Assembly: GCA_001414485.1 (NCBI GenBank)
Contig: LLEY01000067.1
Span: 248,001 to 312,000, forward strand
DNA length: 64,000 nt
Direction of reading: 5' to 3'
Origin: Calycina herbarum
Lineage: Eukaryota > Ascomycota > Leotiomycetes > Helotiales > Pezizellaceae
Position numbers and translations under genes: made by a program. The number at the start of each line of letters is the position of its first letter. Within the stretch, counting starts at the first letter, position 1. Under the pieces are notes generated by a model. It did not search any database. It was not told the DNA's origin and saw only the letters and a list, made by a program, of their open reading frames with translations. This document shows, piece by piece, positions 33,573-45,338 of this stretch.

Positions 33573-36320
33573 TTAAAGCACAAATACAAAACTAGCAACC
33601 AAACTGCCCAGAACGATTGAGCCAAGTCTTATTGGGAGACTCGTTGCTGAACTCGCGAGCACTGGACTAGACGTCGACGGGTTTTGAGATCCTCCTGAGT
33701 TAGATGAATTACTAACACCTGTTGTGGATGAGCCTACACTCGACGTCGGAACCGAACTAGCATTGGGAATTGTGACTTTCGTCGTTTTTGAGCCACTTGT
33801 TTGAGCTCCTGGGATAGGAATAGTAGTAGCACCAGTGAGAACCAAATAAGTACTCGCTCCCACGCTCCCAGAAGCACCAATGACCGTTGTGCTACCCGTA
33901 AATCCCGAAGGCAAAGGTGCTGTAATTGGAATACTTGTTGTGAGGCCCGGAGAGCCGAGAATTATGTTTGGCGTTCCCGAAATTAATGTCGTTGGGTATG
34001 GAATTTGAGAGGGGACTAGGATTGTCGTTGCACCTGTCAGAACTAGATATGTACTTGGCCCCGCATTGCCGGAAGCTGAGATTACTGTTGTACTTCCTAC
34101 GAGACCAGCAAGACCAGAAGGAAGTGCTGAGGGAATGGGAATGCTTGTTACTGCCCCCGAAACCCCGAGGATAACATTTGGAGTACCCGAAATGATGGTT
34201 GTTGGGAGGTTGGATGGCAGGCCGGGTATGAGGGGAATCGTGGCACCGTCTGAGTTGGCCAAGGGGAGTGTATTTGCGGTTCCAGTGGGTGTCGAAATCG
34301 GAGATATACCGACGAGTGATGCTATCAGGCCTCCTAGATTTTCGTCTGCTGAAGCTGGTGTTGATGCTTGTTGGTCTTGAGAACTCTGACCTGAAGCTGA
34401 GCCTCCTTGGGCTGGAGCTTGATTTTGGCCTTGACTTGCATTGCTCGTATCCTGGTTTTGATTTTGTCCTTGGCTCGGGGTCTGTTCCTGACTTGGAGTT
34501 TGTCCTTGGCTTGAAGTTCCTCCTTGGTTGTTACTTTGCCCCTGGCCTGAATTCGAGTTTTGATTTTGCTCTGCTGGAACTTGATTTTGAGTGGGGGAAT
34601 TTGCGGGCTGAGTAGTCCCAGGGACTACGGGTGTATCTGCGCCATTGCTTGGGGTGTTTTGTACCGGTGATGGGTTGTTCACGGGGGCCGGATTGTTTAC
34701 AGGAGTCGGAGTATCCACTGGAGCTGGATTATTCGCTGGAGTCGGGGTATCCGCTGGAGTCGGGTTGTTCACCGGGGAAGGAATTATGGGAGACGGGATG
34801 TTCGCCGGTGGTTGTGTAGTGGGTGTATTAGGTACAGGTTGGGGATTTGGATTTGGGGCCTGCGTTGTAATGGGTTGAGCCACCACGACAGGAGGGGTGC
34901 TCGTGGGCGTTGGAGCAGCCCCAGTTGGCGTTACAGTAATTACAGTAGAACTTGTCAAATCTCCACCAGCAGCTAATAGCGATTAGAAAACGATTATTAA
35001 GATAATTTTTCTTTGAACATACCTTGGGTTTCTGGACTGACAGCACTGCATATCGTTCCCATAATAACCGCCGGACCTGCGGGTAAACAAGAAGCAAGTT
35101 CTGGGAATTGACTTGCTGCAAAGTCAAGAGCTTCTTGAGCTGGATATCCATAATTTTCAGGTCCTGAAAGTTGACCGCACGAAGGTCCGCTTGGCTTTTT
35201 CGTATCGTCCGCTTGTGCACTGGGAGATCCTCTCGTAGGGAGATAAATGTATGGTGTTGCGAGAGATAAAACGGTTGCCGAAATCGGGTTACCGCTCTTC
35301 GTAGAAAAATATTCTTCTGCATTTGAGTTCGCGGTGAAAGTTGGCGCATCGTATGTGGACGTGAATGCACCACCAGTAGAAACTTTATAAGAGTTTTCTG
35401 TGACTGGGTCGACTGTGGTAACCGTTGCAGTTTTGATTGCTGATATCAAACCTTCACCACTTGTAGTGTAGAGTGTGGCCGTAAGTGTAACTTTGTTTGA
35501 ACGTGTCGATATCGGGATTGTTGTATAAGACCTGGAGACTCCTGTGTATGTACTGGCAAAACTGGAAACTGTGGCGCATACCAAATTTCCCTTCGAGTCC
35601 TTTACCGCAGGCACATGTATAACCTTTAATGTCGGATACACGTTGAAAGCAGCCGGTGAGTTGACCGTAATTCCGGCAGTGACGATTTGGCTTCCATTCA
35701 ATGACTTCGCCGTCTCGCTCACTGCTCTGACGTCATTGTAATAAAGCCCAATAGGATTCATTCCCACATCTGTGCTATACGGAAACGAAGCATTCGTGGT
35801 GTAGACATTTGTGGTGATGGCTGAGAGTGTAGTAGCGGGGTAAGGTGTAACATAGGTCGTTATTGAAGTCAAATTGACTATCGAATAATATGTTTTCGTA
35901 ATAAACTTCTGCCAATAAACTTCACTGACTGTATCCTGAACAACGAAGCAGCAATTCGAAGCCGCAGAGGACGGCCCGGTCGTTACAGGCGACGTGCTAT
36001 TGAGATATCTAATGGTTGCTGAACGAAAAAAGTTAGCAATCGAAGGGAACTTGAAGGTCGAGAAAGAACATAAGGGCAATGTGTAGAACTTCTAGAACAA
36101 CGACATCCATCCTCCGACAACATTTAGAAGAATTAAATCACAAGTTTCTAGGTTCTTCTGAATGTTTTCGGGAATCAAGGGCATTGTTCTAGAATATTTG
36201 AAGCAATAGAGGAAAGAATGGTACGAAGAGTTGAAGTTTCGGATTCTTACATGATAGAGCGTTGACATTATAGAATAGAGCTGTACACACAACAGCCCAA
36301 AGAAAATTGAAGTTGGCCAT
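33573..36320 (-). CDS. GPI-anchor-type Ser/Thr/Pro/Gln-rich cell-wall protein (paralogue 1)
   Basis: Exons 36251-36320, 35023-36018 and 33573-34972 encode 821 aa; the introns are 232 and 50 bp. Exon 1 is a signal peptide (MANFNFLWAVVCTALFYNVN). The N-terminal domain contains the paired-cysteine motif NCCFVVQDTVSEVYWQKF, VNLTSITTYVTPYP and TTNASFPY, and ends PELASCLPAGPAVIMGTICS. After AAGGDLTSSTVITVTP comes a disordered part with NNPAPVDTPTPV-type and QGQTPSQ-type repeats. Two repeats follow, built around LISGTPNIILG and STYLVLTGATTI. The C terminus is a Ser-rich spacer and a hydrophobic tail (GSIVLGSLVASFVFVL), as in GPI-anchored proteins. It shares domain order and the AGGDLTSSTVI junction with the gene at 41121-44193. 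Surface location is inferred; no enzymatic domain is visible. Confidence 0.8.
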
Positions 36321-37824
36321 ATCTACAACGAGGAAAAGAAATTCCGAACACTTGGTAACGACAGAAGGGTTGGGAAAAAAAGACAACCAAATTCTCGGTA
36401 CTTTGCAGGAATATATGTGATCAGGAACAATAAACTCCACCACGTTTCCACTAGGACTAGCACATGGTAGACATGCCGAGAGAGATAGTCTCTCTTGGTA
36501 CAGCAAGGTTGATAGCTCCGGAATACTTTATAGATGACTGTACTCCATAAATTAAACGCAAGAAAAGCGAACCGTCCAATCAAGGTAACGACAAAATGTT
36601 ATGTAATCTAGCAAGGCTCGGCAGGTGGAGTCCGCACTGTGTGCATTGCAAATCTGCAGTCGTAAATCTCGAGACCAATGTAGATCTCGGAAGAATTGGG
36701 GCAACTTTTCCTTCTTCATCCAGTAGAAAAGACGATTTTTGTTGACCGTTGGAAGTACAACAGGAGGGCTGGAAAGCTGGAAAGCTGGAAGACTTAGGGG
36801 TTTCAAGTTGACCAATAGTTGAGGCAACCATTGGATCCTTGGTGCTTGACCTTACTCTTAGCTTGTCTTCCGTCAGCATGGTGAGATGAGGTGGTGGACG
36901 ATTAAGGTTGCTTGTCTCTTGCTCCAGCAACCGGAGAAGCCAAGTTCTTGAAAGATTGAACGGAAGCCTTTGGAGAGAAACAACGCCCATCAATTAGAGT
37001 TCGAAGCACCGCACCCACCATCTCTTACCCCGCCGGATTGCCCTATGAATCCACAGCGAAAACAAAAGACCGCCGGAGGAGATTCAGAAGCGGTAATTCA
37101 CGATTCGGGAAGTCGCCACCAAGTTGGCTGGGTTGGTTGGGTTGGTTTGAAGAAACGCTTGGGAGCACTCGTTTAAGCGCCGACCAATGGGAGAATGGGA
37201 GGACCCTGTAAGCGCTCGAGGCGCTGTCAGATTTACGTACTATTTGTGGCCTTCTTTTGACGACCTCCAACCCGTTCCGTTCAACTTCTGCAGTGGGTCT
37301 GGACGAGGAACACCCCCCTTTACTTGTAACATTGCGCAAGTGGCTCAGAGTGGCTCAGTGGCCATCTCGTAAATTTACCTTGGCCTAGCCAGTCCAGTCC
37401 AGTCCAGTCCGGTCCAGTTCAGTCCACAATTGTGTCTGCCGGCAAGTGCTGCCAACTGTTCCTCTGCCCCCAAAATCCAAGCACCGCCGACGCGTGGACA
37501 TCGACTCAACTTTCCCCACAGAAGTTTAAATTTCCAAATCTTTCCCTATCCTGGTCTGCTGCTGGTCTGCTTGCAAGCCCCCATGTTCCTTTCCTAGTGC
37601 TTTCAACTTTGCTGGGTTATAGCCCCTGGCCCTCTTGGCCCTGGGACGTATGCCTCCCGCTGTTTTCCATCCACTTTGAGATATGATTGCTTCCTCATTT
37701 GTCATTCTGCAATTCTTGACAACTTTCTTCTCTTACTGACCAAGTCCGGCCGTACCGTCGCTCGTACATAGAGCATCACTCGCTTTGCGCTATGTATGGT
37801 CTGGATTGAGCTTGTGAAAGGAAG
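36321..37824. other. divergent promoter region with a CCAGT microsatellite
   Basis: About 1.5 kb between the divergent GPI-protein and protease-like genes. A short repeat, (CCAGT)n with variants, lies at 37389-37426, and a GGAAAGCT repeat near 36770. An antisense frame at 36580-36993 was considered but gives no recognisable protein. Confidence 0.4.
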
Positions 37825-39882
37825 ATGCGCCTGCAATTTATCACGGCCTTGTTGATCGCACAACATGCGTCCCGCGGCGAGAGTCGAGCGAGTGTAGATG
37901 TTCTCTCGCCGAGAGATACGCCCGCACCCATTGTTGTCGCAGCAGCGCAAAATTGTACGGACTCTCCTCTGTTTTCTCCCAATGTATAAACTAATTCCAG
38001 TATAGGGGATGGAATCGACGGTTCTTGGAGTTCTTTTGCCTTTCAGGTTGGGACACCCGCTCAAACCGTGAGGTTATTGATCTCCACCGCCGTCCATCAG
38101 ACTTCAGTTGTTCTTCCTCAAGGATGTGTCGCGTCCGACCCGTCAGACTGCGCAAATTTGCGAGGAGGGGAATTCCAGATCAACACATCAACCACATATG
38201 TGAAGAATATTGCGAATCTTTCTACGAATATATACCCCCTCGCGATGGGAACTTCTCTAGGATACGAAGGCAAGGCAGCATTTGGGTTTGATGATATTAC
38301 TATTGGTTGGCAGGGAGCTGGAGGACCAACTCTGAAGAACCAGACGCTTGGTGGAATTGCAACAAAAGATACATACTTGGGGTTGTTTGGATTGACCCCG
38401 AGATCAAGCAACTTCACAACATTCAATTCGCCAATTCCAGGCTACATCCAGAACCTGAGAAACCAATCACTCATTCCCTCGACCTCGTGGGGCTACACAG
38501 CTGGAAATCAATATCGACTGAATCGAGTATTAGGCAGTCTTACACTAGGAGGTTACGATCGGTCGAAATTCGTCGCCAACGATGTGTCATTCCCCTTCGG
38601 CCAAGAAGATGTCAGAGATCTGACTGTACAAATCAATTCCATTACATCAGGCGACACGGCACTTTTGCCTACTTCGATTCCCGCATTTCTGGATTCTAGT
38701 CTGCCATATATTTGGCTTCCGACGGAAGCCTGTACATTGTTCGAAAAAGCTTTCAATTTAACCTGGGACAGCACCAACAAAATATATCCCATTTCTGACT
38801 CTCAGCATACAACTCTACTCGCTCAAAGCCCCAGCATCACTTTCACCTTAGGAAATTTGACCGACGGTGTTGCCGTAAACATCACACTTCCGTACTCGGC
38901 CTTCGACCTCACAATTCAATCGCCACTAGTTACCAATACCACTCGATACTTCCCTCTCAAAAGAGCCACGAATTACACACAATACACATTAGGAAGAACA
39001 TTTTTTCAAGAAGCATACGTTTTTGCTGATTATGACCGCCTCAAGTTCTCAGTCTCCCAATGCAAATGGGTAGCGAATTCTCAACAAGACATTGTTTCTG
39101 TTCTTGCCCCTTCATTATCTGGGACAAGTAGTGGAAACGGCACTTCTACTGGCTCTGGCAACTCCAACGATGGTTCAAAATCCTCTACTCCGATCGGTGC
39201 CATAGTAGGTGGAATAGTTGGAGGCATTGCCTTCCTTGCAGCAATCGCAGCTTTCTTCTTTATCCGTTTGAAGCGCCGTCGTGCGGCAGAGGCAGCCAAA
39301 GAAACAGCTCCAGATACTACCGAGGAAGCATCTCAACCACCACCACCAAATCGACCAGAACTTGAACCCCACGAATCTTTTACGCTCTTCAAACCCGAGC
39401 TTGATAGCTCGCCATCAGCCTCACGCCTCGAACTTGAAGGCCACAAGCAACAATGGAAATATGAAGCAGATGGTAATCCAGTTGAAATTTACGAGATGCC
39501 AGCTGGAGATGTGGCAGTTGAAATGAGAGGAGAGGGCCAAGTGAGTGAACTGAGGGGCGATGGAGGGGTCAGTGAGATGGTTGGGAGTGGTGGAGAGCAT
39601 GAGATGCAAGGAAGCGAACCACAATCGAAACGATTCAGTTGGATGCAGACACCAATTGAGATGTCGAAGGGCCCCAAACGAAATTGGAGTTGGGCCAGTA
39701 CCCATGGTGTGAGATCGCCTGGAGGTGCCAGTGATGCGGGAACACTGGTTAACAGCCCCCAGAGCGCAGTTGCAACTGTGAGTCCGCAGTCTGCGGTGAA
39801 CAACAGCCCTGGGGCATATAGAGATGGGATTGTTAGTCCGACTAGTGCTACGCCTTTGATGGGAAGGGGTAGAGGACTGTGA
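37825..39882 (+). CDS. membrane-anchored aspartic-protease-like protein lacking the first catalytic Asp
   Basis: Exons 37825-37954 and 38006-39882 give 668 aa. Signal peptide at 1-~20 (MRLQFITALLIAQHASRG). The pepsin-like fold begins NWDGIDGSWSSFAFQVGTPA and follows the usual A1 order, but the catalytic DTGS is replaced by STAV (LLISTAVHQTSVV). The second site reads FLDSSLPYIWLP, so its Asp is kept. Family landmarks LGLFGLTPRS, LTLGGYDRSKF and TLGRTFFQEAYVFADYDR are present. A Ser/Thr/Gly linker leads to one membrane helix (IGAIVGGIVGGIAFLAAIAA), a basic stop-transfer (RLKRRR) and a ~200-aa cytoplasmic tail with repeated VSEL/VSEM and SPQSAV elements. It is probably catalytically dead and may act as a surface receptor or sensor. 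It is flanked by the two GPI-protein paralogues. Confidence 0.85.
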
Positions 39883-41120
39883 ATATGTTTTTTTGTTTTT
39901 CATGTTTATATTATGAGTATATGAGTTTTAATATATAATGAAGAATATATCGCAATATACGTATGGGTCTATCTTCTTTCTGCCAATCATTACTATCGTT
40001 TCTTTGGGCCTTTCAGTATTTTTGGATTTAGTCTATTCTGAGTTCTCATTTCTATGTTCCACGACGGCCGATAACCTTAGTTCCTACTTATGCAGGAAAC
40101 CCCTGTGTGGTGATACCACAGAATGTCAGAATCGTTCTCGTCCTTTTCGGAAGCTGAACATGAAACATAGGATTTCATCGCCCCCAAAAGGGCCAAAAAA
40201 CCTCACAGCCTCTCGACCCAGTTACACCACGTCACGTATTTGTAATACAATGTGTTCCCGGTTCTTGGAAAGATCTCTTTGCTTTCTATTTGTATGGAGG
40301 TACGAAGGCCGTTGTGCATACTTCATTTGCACAACAGATCGTGGTTCGAGTTTTTTTGCGCCTCGTAAATTGCTGCATTTGACTGGCTTTGTTTTTCCGA
40401 AATGGTGAAATGGTTTCCACTTTTGTTACTAGCGGATCGTCTGGTTTGTCTGAAGTGCTGGGATGACGCTGTCGGGTCCTTGTTTCTCTTCTTGGACTGG
40501 CCGCGCGGGGCCGTTTGTTGGTGCGCGCTTAGAGAATCGTCCAACGGGGAACCCAAAGCACTGACTTGTGGGGATCTTCTTTTGAAGATCTCCTCAACAT
40601 CTGATTCTGTTTTTCTTGGGATCTTCAATTCTCTTATTTTAGTGAGACTTTCTTGGAAATTTTCTGTTCCTGTGCAGGTACCGAAGACTTCCTAAAATGT
40701 ACGTTCAACACGTGGCACACCACAAGTCGGAAGCAGCGGAGCTCCAGTGGCCACAAAAATGGCATGGTGGGAGAGATGCAGGAATTTCCTGTATGCCCTC
40801 GAGAGGCACAGTGTGAGGCCACTGTGAGGCTCATTATCGGCTGTATTCGCAACTTGCGAGGCCCTTTTTTTGATTGGATCTTCCACCTTTCAAATTGCGA
40901 GGTTGCAAGGTTGTAAACTGGCACTGCGCCTCTCAGCCCTTTCAATCCAGGGGTGATTTTGACGTGACAGTTTGACGCGAAGATAGTTGAAGAAGCTGAT
41001 TCCCATCTCTTCGCTTTTGTTTATTCGTTCTTGTCAGAGTTTCTGTAGCTTTGCATTCCGGAATAATTACAGCGTACTAGAACTTTACTGTTTTAGACGA
41101 ACAGCTTGGAATTTTTCATT
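39883..41120. other. intergenic upstream of the second GPI-type protein
   Basis: About 1.2 kb; no gene supported. The final part is T-rich and is taken as the promoter of the following gene. Confidence 0.4.
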
Positions 41121-44100
41121 ATGGGGAAATCTATCACTTCGTTGCCTTCGGTTCTTAGGAATTTGTTGTTGGCTTTTGCGACTTTTCAATATGTTTCTGC
41201 TGCGGATTCGACATCTACTAGTATGTATAAGCGTAAGCTTCTTTTATTTATGCTTAACTAACAAACTCAATAGTACAATCAACAGTAAAATCAACATTAC
41301 GTATACAGAGCACTGTGACTGTGTACAGGAATAGTTCATCATCAACGCCAACGTCAACCAACTCTGCTCCGGTTGTGACTCCAAACTGTTGTTTTCTCGT
41401 TCAAGACACAGTCAGTGGTGCATGGTGGGAGGAATACCGTACCTCGAGTTTATACAAGGTCGTTAACCTCACCTCGCTCACATACTACGTCACACCATAC
41501 CCAAATACTACCATCACAAGTACGAGTACTCGGGTTTTCACTACCAATGCCACTTTCTACACCACCGTCGCATGGGGTCATGATCCAATGGTTACTTATC
41601 TCAACTCAAATCCTGGCCCACAATATACTGCAACAGAGTTGGACCCGATGGAGATGGCTGGAAATGCCACACAGACTGTAGTTGGAGGACGAACAATGTA
41701 AGCTTGTTATTGCTGAGAACCCCAGATATTCAAGAAACACTTGCTAACTAAAATAGTCAATCACCTCAAGCATTTTACATGTACTCAACAGTAAAAGTGA
41801 TAACCGCAGCTCCAGTCACTAATTCCGCCGGTCAACTTGTGTGCGGAACGCCAGGAGTTTTCAACCGTGGATCTAACATTACAACCGGCACTGAAGCAGT
41901 AGCGACAATGACCATTGACAACGAAAATACCAATGCACAAGCGTACTGGGGGACGTCCAAAATCGCTAATGTAGAGATTCCAACTTCTACATCGACTACA
42001 ATCTATGAGTTGACATATACGCGAACCTCTGGAAGCACGGTTTTATCCACGGCAACTTATACCGCAATTGCAACCCTCGAATCTACTCAACTACCTCCAG
42101 CCCCCACTGGCGCAGGAACAACTCTCACATTCGATACGCCTTTCATTTATGCACCTTCTTGGGCCGCTACTGGTGCTTTCGGTCCCGGATCCACAGATTG
42201 CGATGGGGATGATAAAGGAACAGTTCACTATGGTTATCTTCCTTCAACACTCAAGGATTATATGCTCGGAGTCCCTCAAATTACCAGTCAATATGCTGGT
42301 CTAGCCTCATGTCTTATTGCTGGACCACCAATTACCGTTCGTACCGTTTGCTCGGCTAACGCTGGTGAGGTTCAACTTGCTGGTGGTGATCTTACTTCTT
42401 CGACGGTTATTATGGTTACTCCTAGCGCAGAAGCAACCAGTTCTCAGGCTTTGATCAATCCGCCCATTTCTACCAGTGTTGCGGCCCCAGTATCCAGCAT
42501 TGCTCCTGTGGGACCGACACCAACACCTTCGCAAACTCAATCACCAGCAACTTCTGTCGAAATTCCAGTTCAAGTACCAGCTTCTTCATCGCCAGTTCAA
42601 AGTCCGTCTCCGGCAACATTGGTCGAAGCACCTTCTCCTGTTGTTTCTACGCAAGTTCAAAGTCAGTCCCAAGTTGAAGCTCCTGCTCCTGTTTCATCAC
42701 AAGTTCAAAGTCAATCGCCAGCAACTTCTGTTCAAGCACCATCAAATCCACAAGCTTCTACAGCCGCTGTTGTCTTTCCTATAGCTTCATCGAGCTCCCA
42801 AGGAGAAGATGCTGTCGCTTCGGCAATCGCTTCTTTGATTGGTGCACAACCAGTAGTAAATTCGTCTCCTTCTCCGACTCTTGTGGTTTCCACGAACCTC
42901 CAGACTGTTCCATATAATCCAGCTTCTTCGGTTCAAGGTTCAACGGTCATTGCAAATGATGGACAAACAAATATTGTTGTTGCTCAGCCAACTACTGTCC
43001 CTGCTCCAACGCTTGTGGTATCCACGAATCTCCAGACCATCCCATACAATCCTGCTTCTTCGGTCGAGGGCTCAACAATAGTAGGAAACGATGGACAGAC
43101 AAACATAATCGTTTCGCAACCTACGACTGTTCAGGCTGCTGCTCCGGCTCTTGTGGTCTCCACAAATTTCGCCACCATCCCGTATAATCCTGCTTCGTCG
43201 GTTGAGGGCTCAACAATCATAGAAAACGGACAGACAAACATAGTCGTTGCCCAACCAACCACGAACATTGCTTTATCGCCATCTCAAGTTGCCAACCCAT
43301 TAGCAGCATCATTACAAGCAGTCGGAAGCATGACTTTGATCTCAGGAACCCTGAACGCGGTCCTCCCAGCTTCCCAAACCTTACTTCTCAACCCAGAAGC
43401 TCTCCCAACGAACGCACAAGCGCAAACCATCGTAAGCGACAGCAAAACCTACGTCGTTCTCTCCACTCCGGTTACAATTGCCATTCCAAGCGCAACAGCG
43501 CAAGTCCAAGCTGCCCAAATCCCAGGAAGCACAACCGTAATTTCCGGGATTACAAACGTGGTGCTCCCAGCTTCTCAAACTCTTCTCTACAACCCCTCTG
43601 CACTTCCAACCGGTGTCCAAGCAAGCACCATAATCAGTGGAAGCCAAACCTACATCGTTCTCGCAACTCCAGTTACGATCCCAGTCCCATCAGCGTCAAT
43701 CTCCTACAGCACCACTCTAATCTCAGGAACTTTGAACGCAATCATCCCCGCCTCCCAAACAATCTTCTATAACCCCTCTGTTCTTCCTAGCGGAATCTCA
43801 GGAAGCACGATCGTTAGTGGAAGTAAAACTTACATCATCCTCTCCACGCCCGTAACTTTCGCTGTCCCAACTTCCGTCTCCGGCTCATCGGGAGGAGTTT
43901 CAAAACTCTCTTTCGCTATAACTCTCACCTCCTCTGGATTTTCAGCAGCAGCAGCAGCAACATCTACAGTCAGTTTCGAGACTTTAAACCCAACAGCCAA
44001 TTCCACAGAGAGCAGTTCGAGTTCGAAGGTGGAACCAAGTACCACTCGATCGTCGGCGGGCTTACCTACTGTTATTGGAGTTGCTACTCCAGCTGCTACT

Positions 44101-44193
44101 ACGAGTAAGAAGTCTGAAGCTAGGAGGGTTGAGGGGAGTTTATTTGGACTTGTGGGGTTCTTGGTTGCGGGGCTTGTTTTGGTCGGGGTTTAG
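41121..44193 (+). CDS. GPI-anchor-type Ser/Thr-rich cell-wall protein (paralogue 2)
   Basis: Exons 41121-41220, 41274-41697 and 41757-44193 encode 986 aa; introns are 53 and 59 bp with CTAAC branch sites. Signal peptide: MGKSITSLPSVLRNLLLAFA. The N-terminal domain mirrors paralogue 1: NCCFLVQDTVSGAWWEEY, VNLTSLTYYVTPYP, TTNATFY, and ends GLASCLIAGPPITVRTVCSA followed by AGGDLTSSTVIMVTP. A Ser/Val/Gln/Pro linker is followed by two sets of tandem repeats. Three copies are built on LVVSTNLQTVPYNPASSV...GSTVI (about 42.88-43.25 kb). Three ~60-aa copies are built on TLISGTLNAVLPASQTL...TYVVLSTPVTI (about 43.33-43.87 kb). The tail is Ser-rich, then hydrophobic (GLVGFLVAGLVLVGV). The repeats suggest length variation between strains. 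Adhesion or wall function is inferred. Confidence 0.85.
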
Positions 44194-44831
44194 AGGAAGG
44201 AAAAGGGGGGGGGATTAATGTTTATTTTTTATGATTAAATGAAGAGAGGAGGTTTTGTATATAATTTGAGAGGGTTGGGGTTTTTGTAGATATTAATTGT
44301 AGTAGATATTGTTCATGCCCTTGTACATGTTTGGTTCTGAGAATGAATACAAATAAGTGGCTTTGAAGTGATAGGAGGCAGGCTTGCGGTAGATAACAAA
44401 AGCGGCTTAAAATATTACCTCTGATATTTATTGTTCTAAGCAATCTAGGTTGATATTATAAACTATCATAAGGATTTACCCTAGAAAGCTAGAACGCTAT
44501 ATATTGCCTTATGGGTCAAAACAGCTGAGAAAGTCATTTTCACATGAATCTACACGTGACAGCGGCTAATTTTGGTGCGCCACTCTTTTCCCTTGCACGA
44601 TGCGCATTCGGTTAGTAACTCAACGTCGCCATGACATACCTAGTATTTGCACTGAGATAAAGCGTATTTTTTCTATGAATTTCATCTAAGTGAGTTATAA
44701 AGTAGGATTTGGAGCGGAAAGAGTCTAATACTCTTAAAACCCCGGGAAATTATGCTCAATGTTGAATTGTGGATATTTATTTTGACTTCTACTCTTCTTA
44801 TCTATCTATTAAACCAAGGTCAAACTTTCCG
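44194..44831. other. 3' flank of the GPI-type gene
   Basis: No gene is supported in this ~640 bp; a G-run (44207-44213) follows the stop codon. Confidence 0.35.
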
Positions 44832-45338
44832 ATGCCTAATCCTGTGCCAAGAAACAAGTTTGATTCTGAAGATCAGGAAGTGGTTCTTGGAGCTGATGCT
44901 ATAAAAAGAATAAGAGTAAGGTAGGATTGTAAAAAACAACCATAATTCAGATACGAAGACGTGGTTTGAGGATTTTTTGGTGTGAGAAGTTGGAAGTCAT
45001 AGTGGGATTATATTTCGACGTAAAGAGAAAATTGAAATGATTTGGCCTAACTTCTTCGCCAGATCAAATAACTCATAGCATATGAACCTGAACATAAACT
45101 AGTGTAAAAGTGATAAAATACTACTCTTTTCACTTCAAGTCATTCACATCGCCCAGTTCCATTGCCGTTCAGTTTTTAGAGTCCGATAAATGCGGAAATA
45201 GAGATCAATAAGAAGGCTAAAGACTTGTTTGATGAAGAGCGAAAATCCGCCTCAAAAAAGGTATATGCTGATTTTCAGAACAAGGTGATTTCTACTTCTT
45301 TTCCCTTCCAAATCGCTTCCCAAAACATAACTCCATGA
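44832..45338 (+). CDS. possible 80-aa two-exon charged protein (tentative)
   Basis: Exon 1 (44832-44915) reads MPNPVPRNKFDSEDQEVVLG then ADAIKRIR and ends at a GTAAGG. Exon 2 (45180-45338) starts after a TTTTTAG and reads SPINAEIEINKKAKDLFDEE, RKSASKKVYADFQNKV and then a short tail to TGA. Both exons are phase 0, so they join in frame. The second exon is a charged amphipathic helix. Its end overlaps the opposite-strand membrane-protein pseudogene. No family is recognised. It may be a gene remnant. Confidence 0.3.

Noticed and set aside
34268..34878. Open frames antisense to the GPI-type wall protein gene
   Set aside because: They mirror the repeat composition of the real gene on the other strand and have no signal, family or splice support.
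36580..36993. 137-codon minus-strand frame between the wall-protein and protease-like genes
   Set aside because: No recognisable motif and its first codons overlap a probable promoter; kept only as intergenic.
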